From Planotetraspora kaengkrachanensis (GTDB lineage Bacteria > Actinomycetota > Actinomycetes > Streptosporangiales > Streptosporangiaceae), in NCBI RefSeq assembly GCF_016862895.1, contig NZ_BONV01000024.1, positions 62,001 to 126,000 of the forward strand: DNA of 64,000 nt. Reading direction: 5' to 3'. Each line of letters opens with the position of its first letter. Position 1 is the stretch's first letter. Position numbers and translations under genes: made by a program. The notes below the pieces were generated by a model that was not told the origin of the DNA, made no database searches, and saw nothing but the letters and a program-made list of their open reading frames with translations. Shown in pieces: positions 17,200-26,031 of the stretch.

Positions 17200-18576
17200 T
17201 CAGAGACGGCCGGCCGCCTTCAGCGCGAGGTAGGCGTCCGCCAGCGCGGAGGCGGCGTCCTCAGGGAGGGCGTCCACGACCTCGACGCCGTGGCGGCGCA
17301 GCAGAGACGTGATCCGCCGTCTCTCGCCCCGCAACTGCTCGGCCGCCGCCGCGTCGTAGACCTGCTCCGCCGTACCGCGTCCGGAGGCCATGGCCGCGAC
17401 GCGCGGGTCGGCGACCGCCGCCACGAGCACCAGGTGCCGCGAGGACAACTGCGGGAGCAGGGGCAGGAGGCCCTCCTCCATCGCGGTTGCGTTGAGGTCG
17501 GTCAGCAGCACCACCAGGCAGCGGCGCTTCGCTCTGGCGAGGACGGCCGCCACCATTCCGGCCGAGTCCGCCTCGACGAGTTCGGCCTCGATCGGCGCCA
17601 TCACGTTGACCAGGGACGACAGCAGCTCGGTGCGAGACGATCCCGCGAGCCAGGCGCGGACCGCGCGGTCGTAGGCGAGGAAGTCGACGCGGTCGCCGGC
17701 GCGGGCGGCGAGGGCGGCCAGCAGCAACGCGGCGTCCATCGACCAGTCCAGGCGGGGCCATCCGGGCGCCGGACGAGGCCCGTCGTCGCCCGGGTCCGGG
17801 CGGTCGCCCTCGGGCGGCTCCGACGCCAGGGGGATCGGGGCCTTGCCGACGCGGCCCGCCGAGGTGCGGCCGGTGTCCAGCACGATGAGGACCCGGCGGT
17901 CACGCTCCGGACGCCAGGTGCGCACGACGACGTCGCGGCGCCTCGCGCTGGCGCGCCAGTCGATGGACCGCACGTCGTCGCCGACGACGTACTCCCTGAG
18001 CGAGTCGAACTCGGTGCCCTGGCCGCGCACCAGCGCGGGGTGCTGGCCGTCCAGTTCCCTGAGGCGGGCCAGCTTGGCCGGGAGATGCTTGCGGCTCAGG
18101 AACGGCGGCAACACCCGCACCGACCAGGGGACCCGATGCGTCCCCTGCCGTCCGGCCACACCGAGCGGCCCCAGCGAGCGGACCGTCACCGTGACCGCCT
18201 CGCGGTCGCCCCTCCGGGTGGGGGTGAGGGTGACGGTGAGGCGTCGCCTCTCTCCCGGCGGCACGTCGACGTGGAGTCGCCGGGGCGCGGCTCCCGCCGA
18301 GGGCGGCCAGGCGTCGCGCAGCACGCCGCGGACCCGGCGCGGGCCGGGGTTCTCCACGATCAGCCCGACGGTGACCGACTGGCCGAGCCGTACCAGCCGC
18401 TCGCCTTCACGGCTGAAGCGCAGGGGGCGCACCCCGCCCGCGAAGGCCAGGTCGACCACGATCAGGCAGGCGATGAGCAGCACGACGCCCAGCACCGCGA
18501 GCCCCGGCCGCGGTGCGAAGAGGACCACGACGGCGCCGAGGGCCGCGAGCAGCCCCGCGCGTCCCGTCAGCGCCAT
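17200..18576 (-). CDS. DUF58 domain protein (MoxR partner)
   Basis: This 458-residue protein begins with two closely spaced membrane segments (residues about 5-45), followed by a beta-rich region and the DUF58 signature GTEFDSLREYVVGDDVRSID and WRASARRRDVVVR, then a VWA-like domain (RVLIVLDTGRTS, VVLLTDLNATAMEEG). DUF58 proteins are usually encoded with MoxR AAA ATPases and are thought to be clients or adaptors in assembling complexes. Here the MoxR gene is upstream on the same strand, but 179 bp containing repeat array 2 separate them, an unusually large gap for this pair. Confidence 0.88.
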   Translation of the reverse strand: MALTGRAGLLAALGAVVVLFAPRPGLAVLGVVLLIACLIVVDLAFAGGVRPLRFSREGERLVRLGQSVTVGLIVENPGPRRVRGVLRDAWPPSAGAAPRRLHVDVPPGERRRLTVTLTPTRRGDREAVTVTVRSLGPLGVAGRQGTHRVPWSVRVLPPFLSRKHLPAKLARLRELDGQHPALVRGQGTEFDSLREYVVGDDVRSIDWRASARRRDVVVRTWRPERDRRVLIVLDTGRTSAGRVGKAPIPLASEPPEGDRPDPGDDGPRPAPGWPRLDWSMDAALLLAALAARAGDRVDFLAYDRAVRAWLAGSSRTELLSSLVNVMAPIEAELVEADSAGMVAAVLARAKRRCLVVLLTDLNATAMEEGLLPLLPQLSSRHLVLVAAVADPRVAAMASGRGTAEQVYDAAAAEQLRGERRRITSLLRRHGVEVVDALPEDAASALADAYLALKAAGRL

Positions 18577-18614
18577 GGTGCCGCCCTTCCTTCTCGTACG
18601 GCTCCCGCCACACT

Positions 18615-18732
18615 GTGCATGATCACGAACTCCATCTTCCCAGGTCAGCCCACTTGATCGCGAACTTGTGCATGATCACGCCAGGAGTAATGCCAGGTCA
18701 GGCGGCCAGCCCGCGAGCCTGTGCATGATCAC
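18615..18732. repeat. 53-bp-period repeat array 2 (3 units)
   Basis: Three copies of GTGCATGATCAC start at 18615, 18668 and 18721, exactly 53 bp apart. The first two units carry CAGGTC 14 bp after the core, in the same register as in arrays 1 and 3. All three have one orientation, reading GTGATCATGCAC downstream of the minus-strand MoxR gene. The array fills most of the 179-bp gap between MoxR and DUF58. Function unknown. Confidence 0.88.
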
Positions 18733-18755
18733 TCCAAGAACCCACTCCAAGAACC

Positions 18756-19760
18756 TCAGCGGGGGACGGGGACCGAGGCCAGGATGCCGTCCAGGACGCC
18801 GTCAGGAGTGGCGCCCTCGAGCTCCGCCTCAGGACGCAGCTGGACGCGGTGCCGCAGCGCCGGCCGGGCCAGGGCCTTGACGTCGTCGGGAGTGACGTAC
18901 GAACGGCCCGACAGCCACCCCCACGCCCGAGAGGCGGCGAGCAGGGCCGTCGCGCCTCGAGGGGAGACGCCGAGCTGCAGCGACGGCGACTGCCGCGTCG
19001 CCCGGGCGAGGTCGACGATGTAGCCGAGCACCTCAGGGGCCACGTGCACCTGCTTGACTGCCTCGCGTCCCGCCTCCAGGTCGGCCGTGGTCGCCACCGG
19101 CTTGAGGTGGGTCAGGTCGCGGGGGTCGAAGCCGAGCGCATGCCGTTCGAGCACCGCGATCTCCTGCTCCCGGGGAGGCAGCGGAACGGTCAGCTTGAGC
19201 AGGAACCGGTCCAGCTGGGCTTCTGGGAGCTGGTAGGTGCCCTCGTACTCGATGGGGTTCTGGGTCGCCGCCACGATGAACGGATCGGGGAGCGCGCGGG
19301 CCGTGCCCTCGACGCTGATCTGGCGCTCCTCCATGGCCTCGAGCAGAGCGGCCTGGGTCTTCGGCGGCGTGCGGTTGATCTCGTCGGCGAGCAGCAGGTT
19401 CGTGAAGACCGGGCCCTCGCGGAACTCGAACTCCGATGACTTGGCGTCGTAGACCAGCGAGCCGGTCACGTCGCCCGGCATCAGGTCGGGGGTGAACTGC
19501 ACCCGCTTGAAATCGAGCGAAAGGGTGGAGGCGAGAGCGCGGACCATGAGCGTCTTGGCGACGCCGGGGACGCCCTCGAGCAGCACGTGCCCGCGGCACA
19601 ACAGGGCGATCACGAGGCCGGTGACGATGGAGTCCTGCCCCACCACGGCCTTGCCCACCTCGGCCCGCAGCGTGGCGAGCGCCTCCCGCGCCGCGTCGGC
19701 CCCCGGCGTGGCCGGCTGGGGGGCTCCGGCTCCGAAGGCCCCGGATCCAGGTGTCGTCAC
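18756..19760 (-). CDS. MoxR-family AAA+ ATPase
   Basis: This 334-residue ATPase has Walker A as [14 protein letters not shown], Walker [15 protein letters not shown], sensor 1 [22 protein letters not shown] and a C-terminal lid. MoxR proteins act as chaperone-like ATPases with VWA/DUF58 partners in complex maturation. The GTG at 19760 overlaps the DUF4350 stop by 4 bp (GTGA), which fixes the start. It is the fourth gene of the run membrane protein, DUF4129, DUF4350, MoxR; the DUF58 partner follows beyond repeat array 2. Confidence 0.9.
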   Translation of the reverse strand: MTTPGSGAFGAGAPQPATPGADAAREALATLRAEVGKAVVGQDSIVTGLVIALLCRGHVLLEGVPGVAKTLMVRALASTLSLDFKRVQFTPDLMPGDVTGSLVYDAKSSEFEFREGPVFTNLLLADEINRTPPKTQAALLEAMEERQISVEGTARALPDPFIVAATQNPIEYEGTYQLPEAQLDRFLLKLTVPLPPREQEIAVLERHALGFDPRDLTHLKPVATTADLEAGREAVKQVHVAPEVLGYIVDLARATRQSPSLQLGVSPRGATALLAASRAWGWLSGRSYVTPDDVKALARPALRHRVQLRPEAELEGATPDGVLDGILASVPVPR

Positions 19761-20959
19761 GAGTCTTGTACCTGCCTTTCGAGTGTGTCGAGGAATCCGG
19801 CCAGGGCGACGAGCCCGGCGTCGTCGGCGGGAGCGCCGCCGTACAGCGCCTGCCGTACCTGTCCCGGATCCACTCCGGTTCGCACGGAGACCGCCGTGAC
19901 GATCTCGTCGGGCGTGGCCGTGCGGGGAAGCCCCAGGCGTGGGGTGATGCGGTCTGTCGTCGCCGCGCGCAGGGCGATGGCCGCCCGGTCCCGTGCCCGG
20001 CGGGCCCGGTACAGACGACCCCTGCCCTCCACGGTCTCGGCCGCCCGCACCACCACAGGAAGGCGTTCTGCGACGACCGGGCCGAGCCGCCGCCCGCGCC
20101 ACAGGGCGACCAGGCCCACCGCGATGACGAGTTCGAGGACCGCCCAGCCCACTCCTCCCGGGATCAGGTCGCCGATGCTTTTCGGCTCGGAGCCCGACCC
20201 GTCGGACCCGTCCGGGCCTGACGGCTGGGAGGTCTGGTCGGATTGGGCCGGCGGCACCAGCCAGATGAGCCGCTGCTTCGTGCCCGCCAGGTTCGTGGCC
20301 AGTGCGGCGTTGCCGTCCTCGGCCAGCCTGAGGTTCGTCATGAACTGGCCGTCGCCCACCACGGTCACCGTATGGCCGTCGACCACGTAGCGGACGAGGG
20401 TCGGCTTGCCGTCCGAGGGGTAGCAGCCGGTCGATCCCGGGGGCGCGGTGAACGCCGTGCCGCCCATGTACGCGTCGCCCGCCTGGGTCGCCTCGCGCAG
20501 TCCGCACTCCGGCGCCCGCGACCGGGAGCGAGTGCCGCCGATCTCGGCGGTGAGGCCGCGTGCCAGCACGTCCAGGTGCGGGACGTCTCCGACGATCAGC
20601 CTGTCGGCGGGTGCGGCGGCGATGCGGCCGGCCTCCCCCTGCGTGAGCGAGACCGAATCGGTGATGAGGAGCTGGCTGTCGGGGCCCGCGGCGGCGAGCG
20701 CCGTCGCGACGTCGCCCACTCGCCGGACCTCTACGCCGTGCGCGCCGAGCACCTGGGCCAGAGCCCTGCTGCCGACGAGGGAGGAGTCGCCGGGATCGAG
20801 CGGGGTGCCACCCTGGGGCGACCCTGACGGCAGCAGGAGCGGCACGACCGCCGCGATCACGACGATCGCGCCGACCAGCACGATCGCACGCCCCCGCCGC
20901 CAGACGCCGCGGGCCGTGGGGGAGACGGAGAAGGACCGCTCGGCCGTCTGGAGCGTCAT
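19757..20959 (-). CDS. DUF4350 domain protein
   Basis: This 400-residue protein has one membrane segment near the N-terminus (IVLVGAIVVIAAVVPLLL, residues about 26-43), an external domain beginning LDPGDSSLVGSRALAQVLGAHG that matches DUF4350, a second membrane segment near residue 265 (VGWAVLELVIAVGLVALW) and a cytoplasmic tail of about 115 residues. DUF4350 proteins have a GATase-like fold and unknown function. It is coupled by 4-bp overlaps to both DUF4129 (upstream) and MoxR (downstream), so the genes are very likely co-translated. Confidence 0.82.
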   Translation of the reverse strand: MTLQTAERSFSVSPTARGVWRRGRAIVLVGAIVVIAAVVPLLLPSGSPQGGTPLDPGDSSLVGSRALAQVLGAHGVEVRRVGDVATALAAAGPDSQLLITDSVSLTQGEAGRIAAAPADRLIVGDVPHLDVLARGLTAEIGGTRSRSRAPECGLREATQAGDAYMGGTAFTAPPGSTGCYPSDGKPTLVRYVVDGHTVTVVGDGQFMTNLRLAEDGNAALATNLAGTKQRLIWLVPPAQSDQTSQPSGPDGSDGSGSEPKSIGDLIPGGVGWAVLELVIAVGLVALWRGRRLGPVVAERLPVVVRAAETVEGRGRLYRARRARDRAAIALRAATTDRITPRLGLPRTATPDEIVTAVSVRTGVDPGQVRQALYGGAPADDAGLVALAGFLDTLERQVQDS

Positions 20960-21603
20960 GCGGAGACCTCCAGCACGACGCGGGCGGCCGCCAGCTTCTC
21001 GTCGAGGTCCTTGAGAACGGCGTAGGCCTCAGGGGTCCCCGCCACCTCGCCGTAGGTCACGTCGTCGAACACCCGGGCGGCCGTACGCAGGTCGGACGCG
21101 TGGGCCGGCAGGGACCGCCCCGCGCTTTCGGCCAGTTCGAGGGCGGTACGGCCGGGCAGCGGGCTGACGATGGCGCGCTCTTCGAGCCCTCGGGCGATCG
21201 CCCGGAGACGTTCCTGGACGGCTCCAGTCCAGTCGCCTTCCGACGCGAGCCGCTCCGCTTCCGCCCGATGTTGCTCGGCCGTCCGCTCCTGGCCGCCGAA
21301 CACCGCGGCGGCGGTACGGCGGCCACGGGACATGCGGCGCATCGCCCAGAACAGGAGAGCCACGAGGATCGCCAGGATCACGACGATGACGACGAGCGAG
21401 ACCACGCTCCCCGCTCCGCCCCCGCCGATGCTCACGAGGTCGCCGAGGAACTGGCTCACGATCCGATAGATCCGGTCGAAGAAGCCCTCCTGCTGGTAGC
21501 CGGGCTTGAGCAGTTCCCGCGCCGCCTCCTGCTGCGCCTGGTCACGCCCGATGTCGACGGGCGCCCCGAGCAGCGCGAGGGACGGCGACAAGAAAAGGGT
21601 CAC
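20956..21603 (-). CDS. DUF4129 domain protein
   Basis: This 215-residue protein has a hydrophobic N-terminus (LFLSPSLALLG), a short external stretch, one clear membrane segment (SVVSLVVIVVILAILVALLF, residues about 66-85) and a cytoplasmic C-terminal domain of about 110 residues with the DUF4129 features ERLASEGDWTGAVQERLRAI and DVTYGEVAGTPEAYAVL. Members of this family resemble transglutaminase-associated tails and occur in MoxR/DUF58 operons; activity is unknown. The GTG start at 21603 overlaps the upstream stop by 4 bp, and its own stop overlaps the DUF4350 start. Confidence 0.82.
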   Translation of the reverse strand: MTLFLSPSLALLGAPVDIGRDQAQQEAARELLKPGYQQEGFFDRIYRIVSQFLGDLVSIGGGGAGSVVSLVVIVVILAILVALLFWAMRRMSRGRRTAAAVFGGQERTAEQHRAEAERLASEGDWTGAVQERLRAIARGLEERAIVSPLPGRTALELAESAGRSLPAHASDLRTAARVFDDVTYGEVAGTPEAYAVLKDLDEKLAAARVVLEVSA

Positions 21604-23252
21604 GGCCGCGGCTCGTGTGGAGGCGTCCCCGTGGAGCCCTGCTGCGGCGTTCCCGGCTCCCCGGGGGCGGGCTCGGCCGCGCTCCCCGGAGCCGGTGACC
21701 CCGGAGACCCGTAGGGCGTGGCCGGAGGAGCGGGTGTGCCCGGGGCCGCGTAGGGGGTGGTCGCCGGAGCGCCGTAGGGGTGCGTGGTTCCCGTGCCGTA
21801 CTGCTGTCCGCCCGCGTCGTAGGCGGGCGTCCCGTACGCGCCCGTGTCGTACCGGACGCCGGGCTCGGCCGCCGCGTAGGAGGGGTGCCAGTAGTCGTCG
21901 ACGCTCTCGTGCACCCAGCCCTGCTGCTGGTTCCGCCCGGCCGCCGTCTGGAGGACGAGGTCGAACGCCTCGGCCCGCATCCGCCGGTCGGCGTAGAGCA
22001 GCCCGTGAACACCCGCCGTGATCGGATAGGTGATCATCGGGGTCAGCACGTTCCCGAGGAAGCCCAGAAACGCGGCCAGGACCGTGACGCCCACCGACGT
22101 CCCGCTGAAGCCGAGGAAGGAGGAGACCAGGGAGAAGGGCACGGACAGGACGCCGCCGAGGAGGAAGACGAGGATCGACGTGAGGAGCAGGATGCCGAAC
22201 ACCCGCCAGAAGTCGCCTCTCACCAGCCGCCACGAACGGCGCAGGGAGTCGGTGGGGCCACGCCGCTCGAGCACCAGGCTGGGCGCGGCCAGCGCGAACT
22301 TCGTGTTGAAGAACGCGTAATAGACGAACCACCCGATCACCGACAGGACGGTGAGTCCGCCGATCAGTACGCCGGTTTCCGGGGCCATGTCCACGTTGCC
22401 GGAGGCAAGGCTGACGAAAAGCACGACGAGCACCGCCGCAATGATCAACAGTGGTGCCGCGATGATCAGACCCTGGAGGAGCACCAGGCCGCACAGGGCC
22501 CAGAAACGGGACTTCACCGACCTCCAGGCCTCCCCGGCCGTGATGCGGCCGCCGAAGACGGCCCGGCCGAGCACCCGCATCAGAATGCCGGTGAGGATGG
22601 TCGTGGCGATGAAGCCGATGATCGATGACAGGAACAGCCCGGTGTACTGCGCCACGACGTTGCCGACCGGGAAGTCGCTGTCGAAGGACTCCGGGTTGTT
22701 CAGCATCTGGCTCATGGTGCGGTTGGAGATCACCTGTGTGATCGTGAGCGGGATCGCGCCGATGGCCGCCACGATGGCCGACAGGCCGAGCGTGGACCGG
22801 GGGTTCGACCGGATCAGCTTGATGGCGCCGTCGAGGATGTCTCCGACGCCGAGCGGGCGCAGCGGGATGATTCCCGGGCGCGGCGCCTGCGGGCGATAGC
22901 CGTGCGGGGCCGGCGGATAGGCGCCGTAGGGCCCCGTCTGGTACTGCCCGTAACCCTGTTGCCCGTACTGCTGCCCGCCGTATTGCTGTCCAGTGGGCTG
23001 CCCTCCGTAGGGCTGGCCGCCGTATTGCTGCCCCCCGTAGGGCTGCCCGCCGTATTGGCCGCTCCCGTACGGCTGACCGCCGTACTGCGGGTGGGAGGGA
23101 GGCGGGGCGGCCTGCCCTGGCTGTCCCTGGGCTTGGGGCCCGCCGGAGGATCCGGGAGCGGTCCAGGCGCCGTCGGTTCGTCCGTACGCGGGAGGCTGCT
23201 CGGCAGCCCAGCCTGGTGGCACTTCGGGGGTGGGGCCAGGGCCGTCTGTCAT
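21600..23252 (-). CDS. Glycerophosphodiester phosphodiesterase-type membrane-domain protein
   Basis: This 550-residue multi-spanning protein has an N-terminal low-complexity region of about 110 residues rich in Gln/Tyr/Gly/Pro (repeats such as QYGGQPYGG), then about six to eight membrane segments from residue 150 to 410, then a Pro/Gly/Thr-rich tail. The membrane region fits the domain found fused to glycerophosphoryl diester phosphodiesterases, but the catalytic domain is absent, so enzymatic activity is not implied. It is the first gene of the DUF4129-DUF4350-MoxR run and is divergent from mtrA. The tail shares the PYG-rich style of the RDD protein. Confidence 0.75.
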   Translation of the reverse strand: MTDGPGPTPEVPPGWAAEQPPAYGRTDGAWTAPGSSGGPQAQGQPGQAAPPPSHPQYGGQPYGSGQYGGQPYGGQQYGGQPYGGQPTGQQYGGQQYGQQGYGQYQTGPYGAYPPAPHGYRPQAPRPGIIPLRPLGVGDILDGAIKLIRSNPRSTLGLSAIVAAIGAIPLTITQVISNRTMSQMLNNPESFDSDFPVGNVVAQYTGLFLSSIIGFIATTILTGILMRVLGRAVFGGRITAGEAWRSVKSRFWALCGLVLLQGLIIAAPLLIIAAVLVVLFVSLASGNVDMAPETGVLIGGLTVLSVIGWFVYYAFFNTKFALAAPSLVLERRGPTDSLRRSWRLVRGDFWRVFGILLLTSILVFLLGGVLSVPFSLVSSFLGFSGTSVGVTVLAAFLGFLGNVLTPMITYPITAGVHGLLYADRRMRAEAFDLVLQTAAGRNQQQGWVHESVDDYWHPSYAAAEPGVRYDTGAYGTPAYDAGGQQYGTGTTHPYGAPATTPYAAPGTPAPPATPYGSPGSPAPGSAAEPAPGEPGTPQQGSTGTPPHEPRP

Positions 23253-23585
23253 GTCCCAATCCTGGCATGATGTACGGAGTCATGGCACGGTGATCGCCTG
23301 AGTGACCCCCGGCCGAGCGGTACGGCTGTGGCCGGTCGGTGATCAGCCGGTTACGGGGATGGCAGAAACGGCCTCCTCGGGCGCAGACTTGGAACGTGTC
23401 ATGTCTGAAGCGTTCCCCACCGTTGTGGCCGCATCTGGTCAGATCATCGCGCGTTCTTCCTCAGCCCTTTAAACTGCATCCTTTGTCATGGTCGTGTAAC
23501 ACGTAAGCGGCAGCCACCGGTAACCTTCGGATGAACCTGTGACAAACGCCCAAATCTCCCGGTTGTGCAGAACGAATGAGGGCCC
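23253..23585. promoter_or_regulatory. Divergent intergenic region with MtrA-box-like repeats
   Basis: This 333-bp region separates the minus-strand membrane-protein operon from mtrA. Close to mtrA it holds several GTNAC-type pentamers: GTAAC at 23496-23500, the near match GTAAG at 23503-23507, GTAAC at 23520-23524 and GTGAC at 23539-23543. MtrA of streptomycetes is known to bind repeated GTNAC motifs, so autoregulation is plausible. I found no hairpin terminator or RNA gene here. Confidence 0.45.
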
Positions 23586-24263
23586 ATGAAAGGTCGTGTG
23601 CTGGTCGTCGACGACGACGCCGCTCTCGCCGAGATGCTCGGCATCGTCTTGCGCGGGGAGGGGTTCGAGCCGTCGTTCGTCGCGGACGGCGACAAGGCGC
23701 TTGACGCGTTCCGCGACACTCGGCCCGACCTGGTGCTCCTCGATCTCATGCTGCCCGGCGCCGACGGCATCGACGTGTGCCGCAGGATTCGGGCGGAGTC
23801 GGGTGTGCCGATCGTCATGCTGACCGCCAAGAGCGACACCATCGACGTGGTGCTCGGCCTGGAGTCGGGCGCGGACGACTACATCGTCAAGCCGTTCAAG
23901 CCCAAGGAACTCGTCGCGCGGGTTCGCGCGCGGCTTCGCCGCACGGACGAGCCGACGCCCGAGATCCTCCAGATCGGCGACATCACCATCGACGTCGCCG
24001 GCCACTCGGTGAAGCGTGCCGACGAGACGATCAACCTCACGCCGCTCGAGTTCGACCTCCTGGTCGCCCTGGCCCGCAAGCCGCGCCAGGTGTTCACCCG
24101 CGAGGTGCTCCTCGAGCAGGTCTGGGGTTACCGGCACGCCGCCGACACGCGACTGGTCAACGTGCACGTCCAGCGGCTCCGCGCCAAGATCGAGAAGGAC
24201 CCCGAGCACCCGGAGATCGTGGTGACGGTCCGCGGCGTGGGCTACAAGGCCGGGCCGGCCTGA
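23586..24263 (+). CDS. mtrA: Two-component response regulator MtrA
   Basis: This 225-residue OmpR-type regulator has a receiver domain with acidic pocket VVDDD, phospho-acceptor Asp53 (LVLLDLMLPGADG), Thr (MLTAK) and Lys (YIVKPF), and a C-terminal winged helix with NLTPLEFDLLVALARKPRQV and RLVNVHVQRLRAKIEKD. The sequence, the length and the following mtrB-lpqB genes identify it as MtrA, the conserved actinobacterial regulator of cell-wall and division genes. The mtrB gene begins 16 bp after its stop. Confidence 0.96.
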   Translation: MKGRVLVVDDDAALAEMLGIVLRGEGFEPSFVADGDKALDAFRDTRPDLVLLDLMLPGADGIDVCRRIRAESGVPIVMLTAKSDTIDVVLGLESGADDYIVKPFKPKELVARVRARLRRTDEPTPEILQIGDITIDVAGHSVKRADETINLTPLEFDLLVALARKPRQVFTREVLLEQVWGYRHAADTRLVNVHVQRLRAKIEKDPEHPEIVVTVRGVGYKAGPA

Positions 24264-24279
24264 CATAAGGGCGCCGACG

Positions 24280-26031
24280 ATGCCCGCTGCCGCTCCGGCG
24301 AAGAAGAAGCCTCGCCGCAGGACCCCGCGTCAGATCGCGCGGGGAGTCCGCAGGCGTGCTCGGCGCGCCGCCGGAATGGTCCGGAGGATCTGGCGGCGCT
24401 CTCTCCAACTGCGGGTGGTCACCAGCACGCTGGTCATCTCGATGGCCGTCGTGGCGGTGCTCGGCGTCTTCCTCATGCAGTCGATCGCGACATCGGTCCT
24501 CAAGAGCCGCGAGCTGGCGGCGGTCGAGGAGTCGCGGGCGAACATCGCCACGGCGAGCGGATATCTGGCACCCCAGACCGCCGAGGTCGCCGACGCGTCA
24601 CCGGAGGGCGGGTCGGGCGGGCTGGCCGCCAATCCCGTCGACTCCGCCGTCTCCGCGCTCACGGAGCGATCGGGCGGCCGCTACGACGTGGTCGTCTTCA
24701 ACGACGACGGCATCGGCGACGGCCGGGCCTCAGGGAAGATCGACTACAGCAGCATCCCCGAACGGTTGCGGGCCAAGGTCAAGGCGAGCGAGGAGGGTGT
24801 GCTCTACACCCAGCCCGTGACCCTGCGCTACCTGGGGAACAAGGCGCCGGAGAGCGGTCTCGCCATCGGCGGCCGGGTCAACGACTCCTACGAGATCTAC
24901 CACCTGTTCCCGCTCAACTCGGAGGAGACGACGCTGCTCGCCGTCCAGCGGGTGCTGATCGGCGTGGGCGTCGCGCTCGTCCTGCTCCTCGCCGCGATCG
25001 CCTACCTGGTCACCCGGCAGGTCGTCACCCCCGTACGGCTCGCGCGCCAGGCCGCGGAACGGCTGGCGGCCGGACGGCTGGAGGAGCGGCTGAAGGTCCG
25101 GGGCGAGGACGACCTCGCACGCCTGGCCACCTCGTTCAACGAGATGGCCTCCAACCTGGCGCTGAAGATCCATCAGCTCGAGGAGCTGTCACAGGTGCAG
25201 CGGCAGTTCGTGTCCGACGTGTCCCACGAGCTGCGCACCCCGCTGACCACCGTGCGGATGGCCGCCGACCTGCTCTACGAGAGCAGGGAGGACTTCGATC
25301 CCGCCGCGGCCCGGTCGGCCGAGCTCATGCAGAACCAGCTCGAGCGGTTCGAGTCGATGCTCGCCGACCTGCTCGAAATCAGCAGGTACGACGCGGGCGC
25401 GGCCACCCTCGACGTGGAGTCCGTCGACATGCGCGACGTCGTGCTGCGCGCGGTCGGGGACTCCGAGGCGCTCGCCGAGCGCCAGGCCACCAGGTTCGAG
25501 CTCAGGCTTCCCAGCGAGCACTGCATGGCCGAGGTGGACAGCCGCAGGGTCGAGCGAATCCTGCGCAACCTCCTGTTCAACGCCATCGAGCACGGTGAGG
25601 GCAGAGACATCGTCGTCACCCTCGGCGCCGACCGGGACGCGGTGGCCGTGGCCGTACGCGACCACGGCGTCGGGCTGAAACCGGGGGAGGAGAACCTGGT
25701 CTTCGACCGCTTCTGGCGAGGCGACCCGTCACGCGCGCGCACGATCGGCGGTACCGGGCTCGGCCTGGCGATCTCCCGCGAGGACGCGATGCTGCACGGC
25801 GGATGGCTCCAGGCCTGGGGCTCGCCGGGCGAGGGCACGCAGTTCCGGCTGTCGCTGCCGCGGCTGGCCGGCTCCGAGCTGCGCGGCTCACCGCTTCCGC
25901 TGGTGCCGCCCGAGGTCGAGATCCGGCGCGCCTGGCGCGGCCACGCCACCCCCGTCATGGCCCCGGCCGTCGCGGAGGTCGGCGCGCGGTCGCTGGAGAA
26001 CGCAGACGCGGGTGGTTTCGATGTGGACTGA
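24280..26031 (+). CDS. mtrB: Sensor histidine kinase MtrB
   Basis: This 583-residue kinase has a basic N-terminus, a membrane segment near residues 47-68, an external sensor region to about residue 220, a second membrane segment (VLIGVGVALVLLLAAIAYLV), a HAMP domain, a HisKA domain with phospho-acceptor His316 (FVSDVSHELRTPLT) and an ATPase domain with N box NLLFNAIEH and G boxes DHGVGL and GGTGLGLAI. It phosphorylates MtrA. Its 3' end overlaps the start of lpqB, completing the conserved three-gene unit. Confidence 0.95.
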   Translation: MPAAAPAKKKPRRRTPRQIARGVRRRARRAAGMVRRIWRRSLQLRVVTSTLVISMAVVAVLGVFLMQSIATSVLKSRELAAVEESRANIATASGYLAPQTAEVADASPEGGSGGLAANPVDSAVSALTERSGGRYDVVVFNDDGIGDGRASGKIDYSSIPERLRAKVKASEEGVLYTQPVTLRYLGNKAPESGLAIGGRVNDSYEIYHLFPLNSEETTLLAVQRVLIGVGVALVLLLAAIAYLVTRQVVTPVRLARQAAERLAAGRLEERLKVRGEDDLARLATSFNEMASNLALKIHQLEELSQVQRQFVSDVSHELRTPLTTVRMAADLLYESREDFDPAAARSAELMQNQLERFESMLADLLEISRYDAGAATLDVESVDMRDVVLRAVGDSEALAERQATRFELRLPSEHCMAEVDSRRVERILRNLLFNAIEHGEGRDIVVTLGADRDAVAVAVRDHGVGLKPGEENLVFDRFWRGDPSRARTIGGTGLGLAISREDAMLHGGWLQAWGSPGEGTQFRLSLPRLAGSELRGSPLPLVPPEVEIRRAWRGHATPVMAPAVAEVGARSLENADAGGFDVD

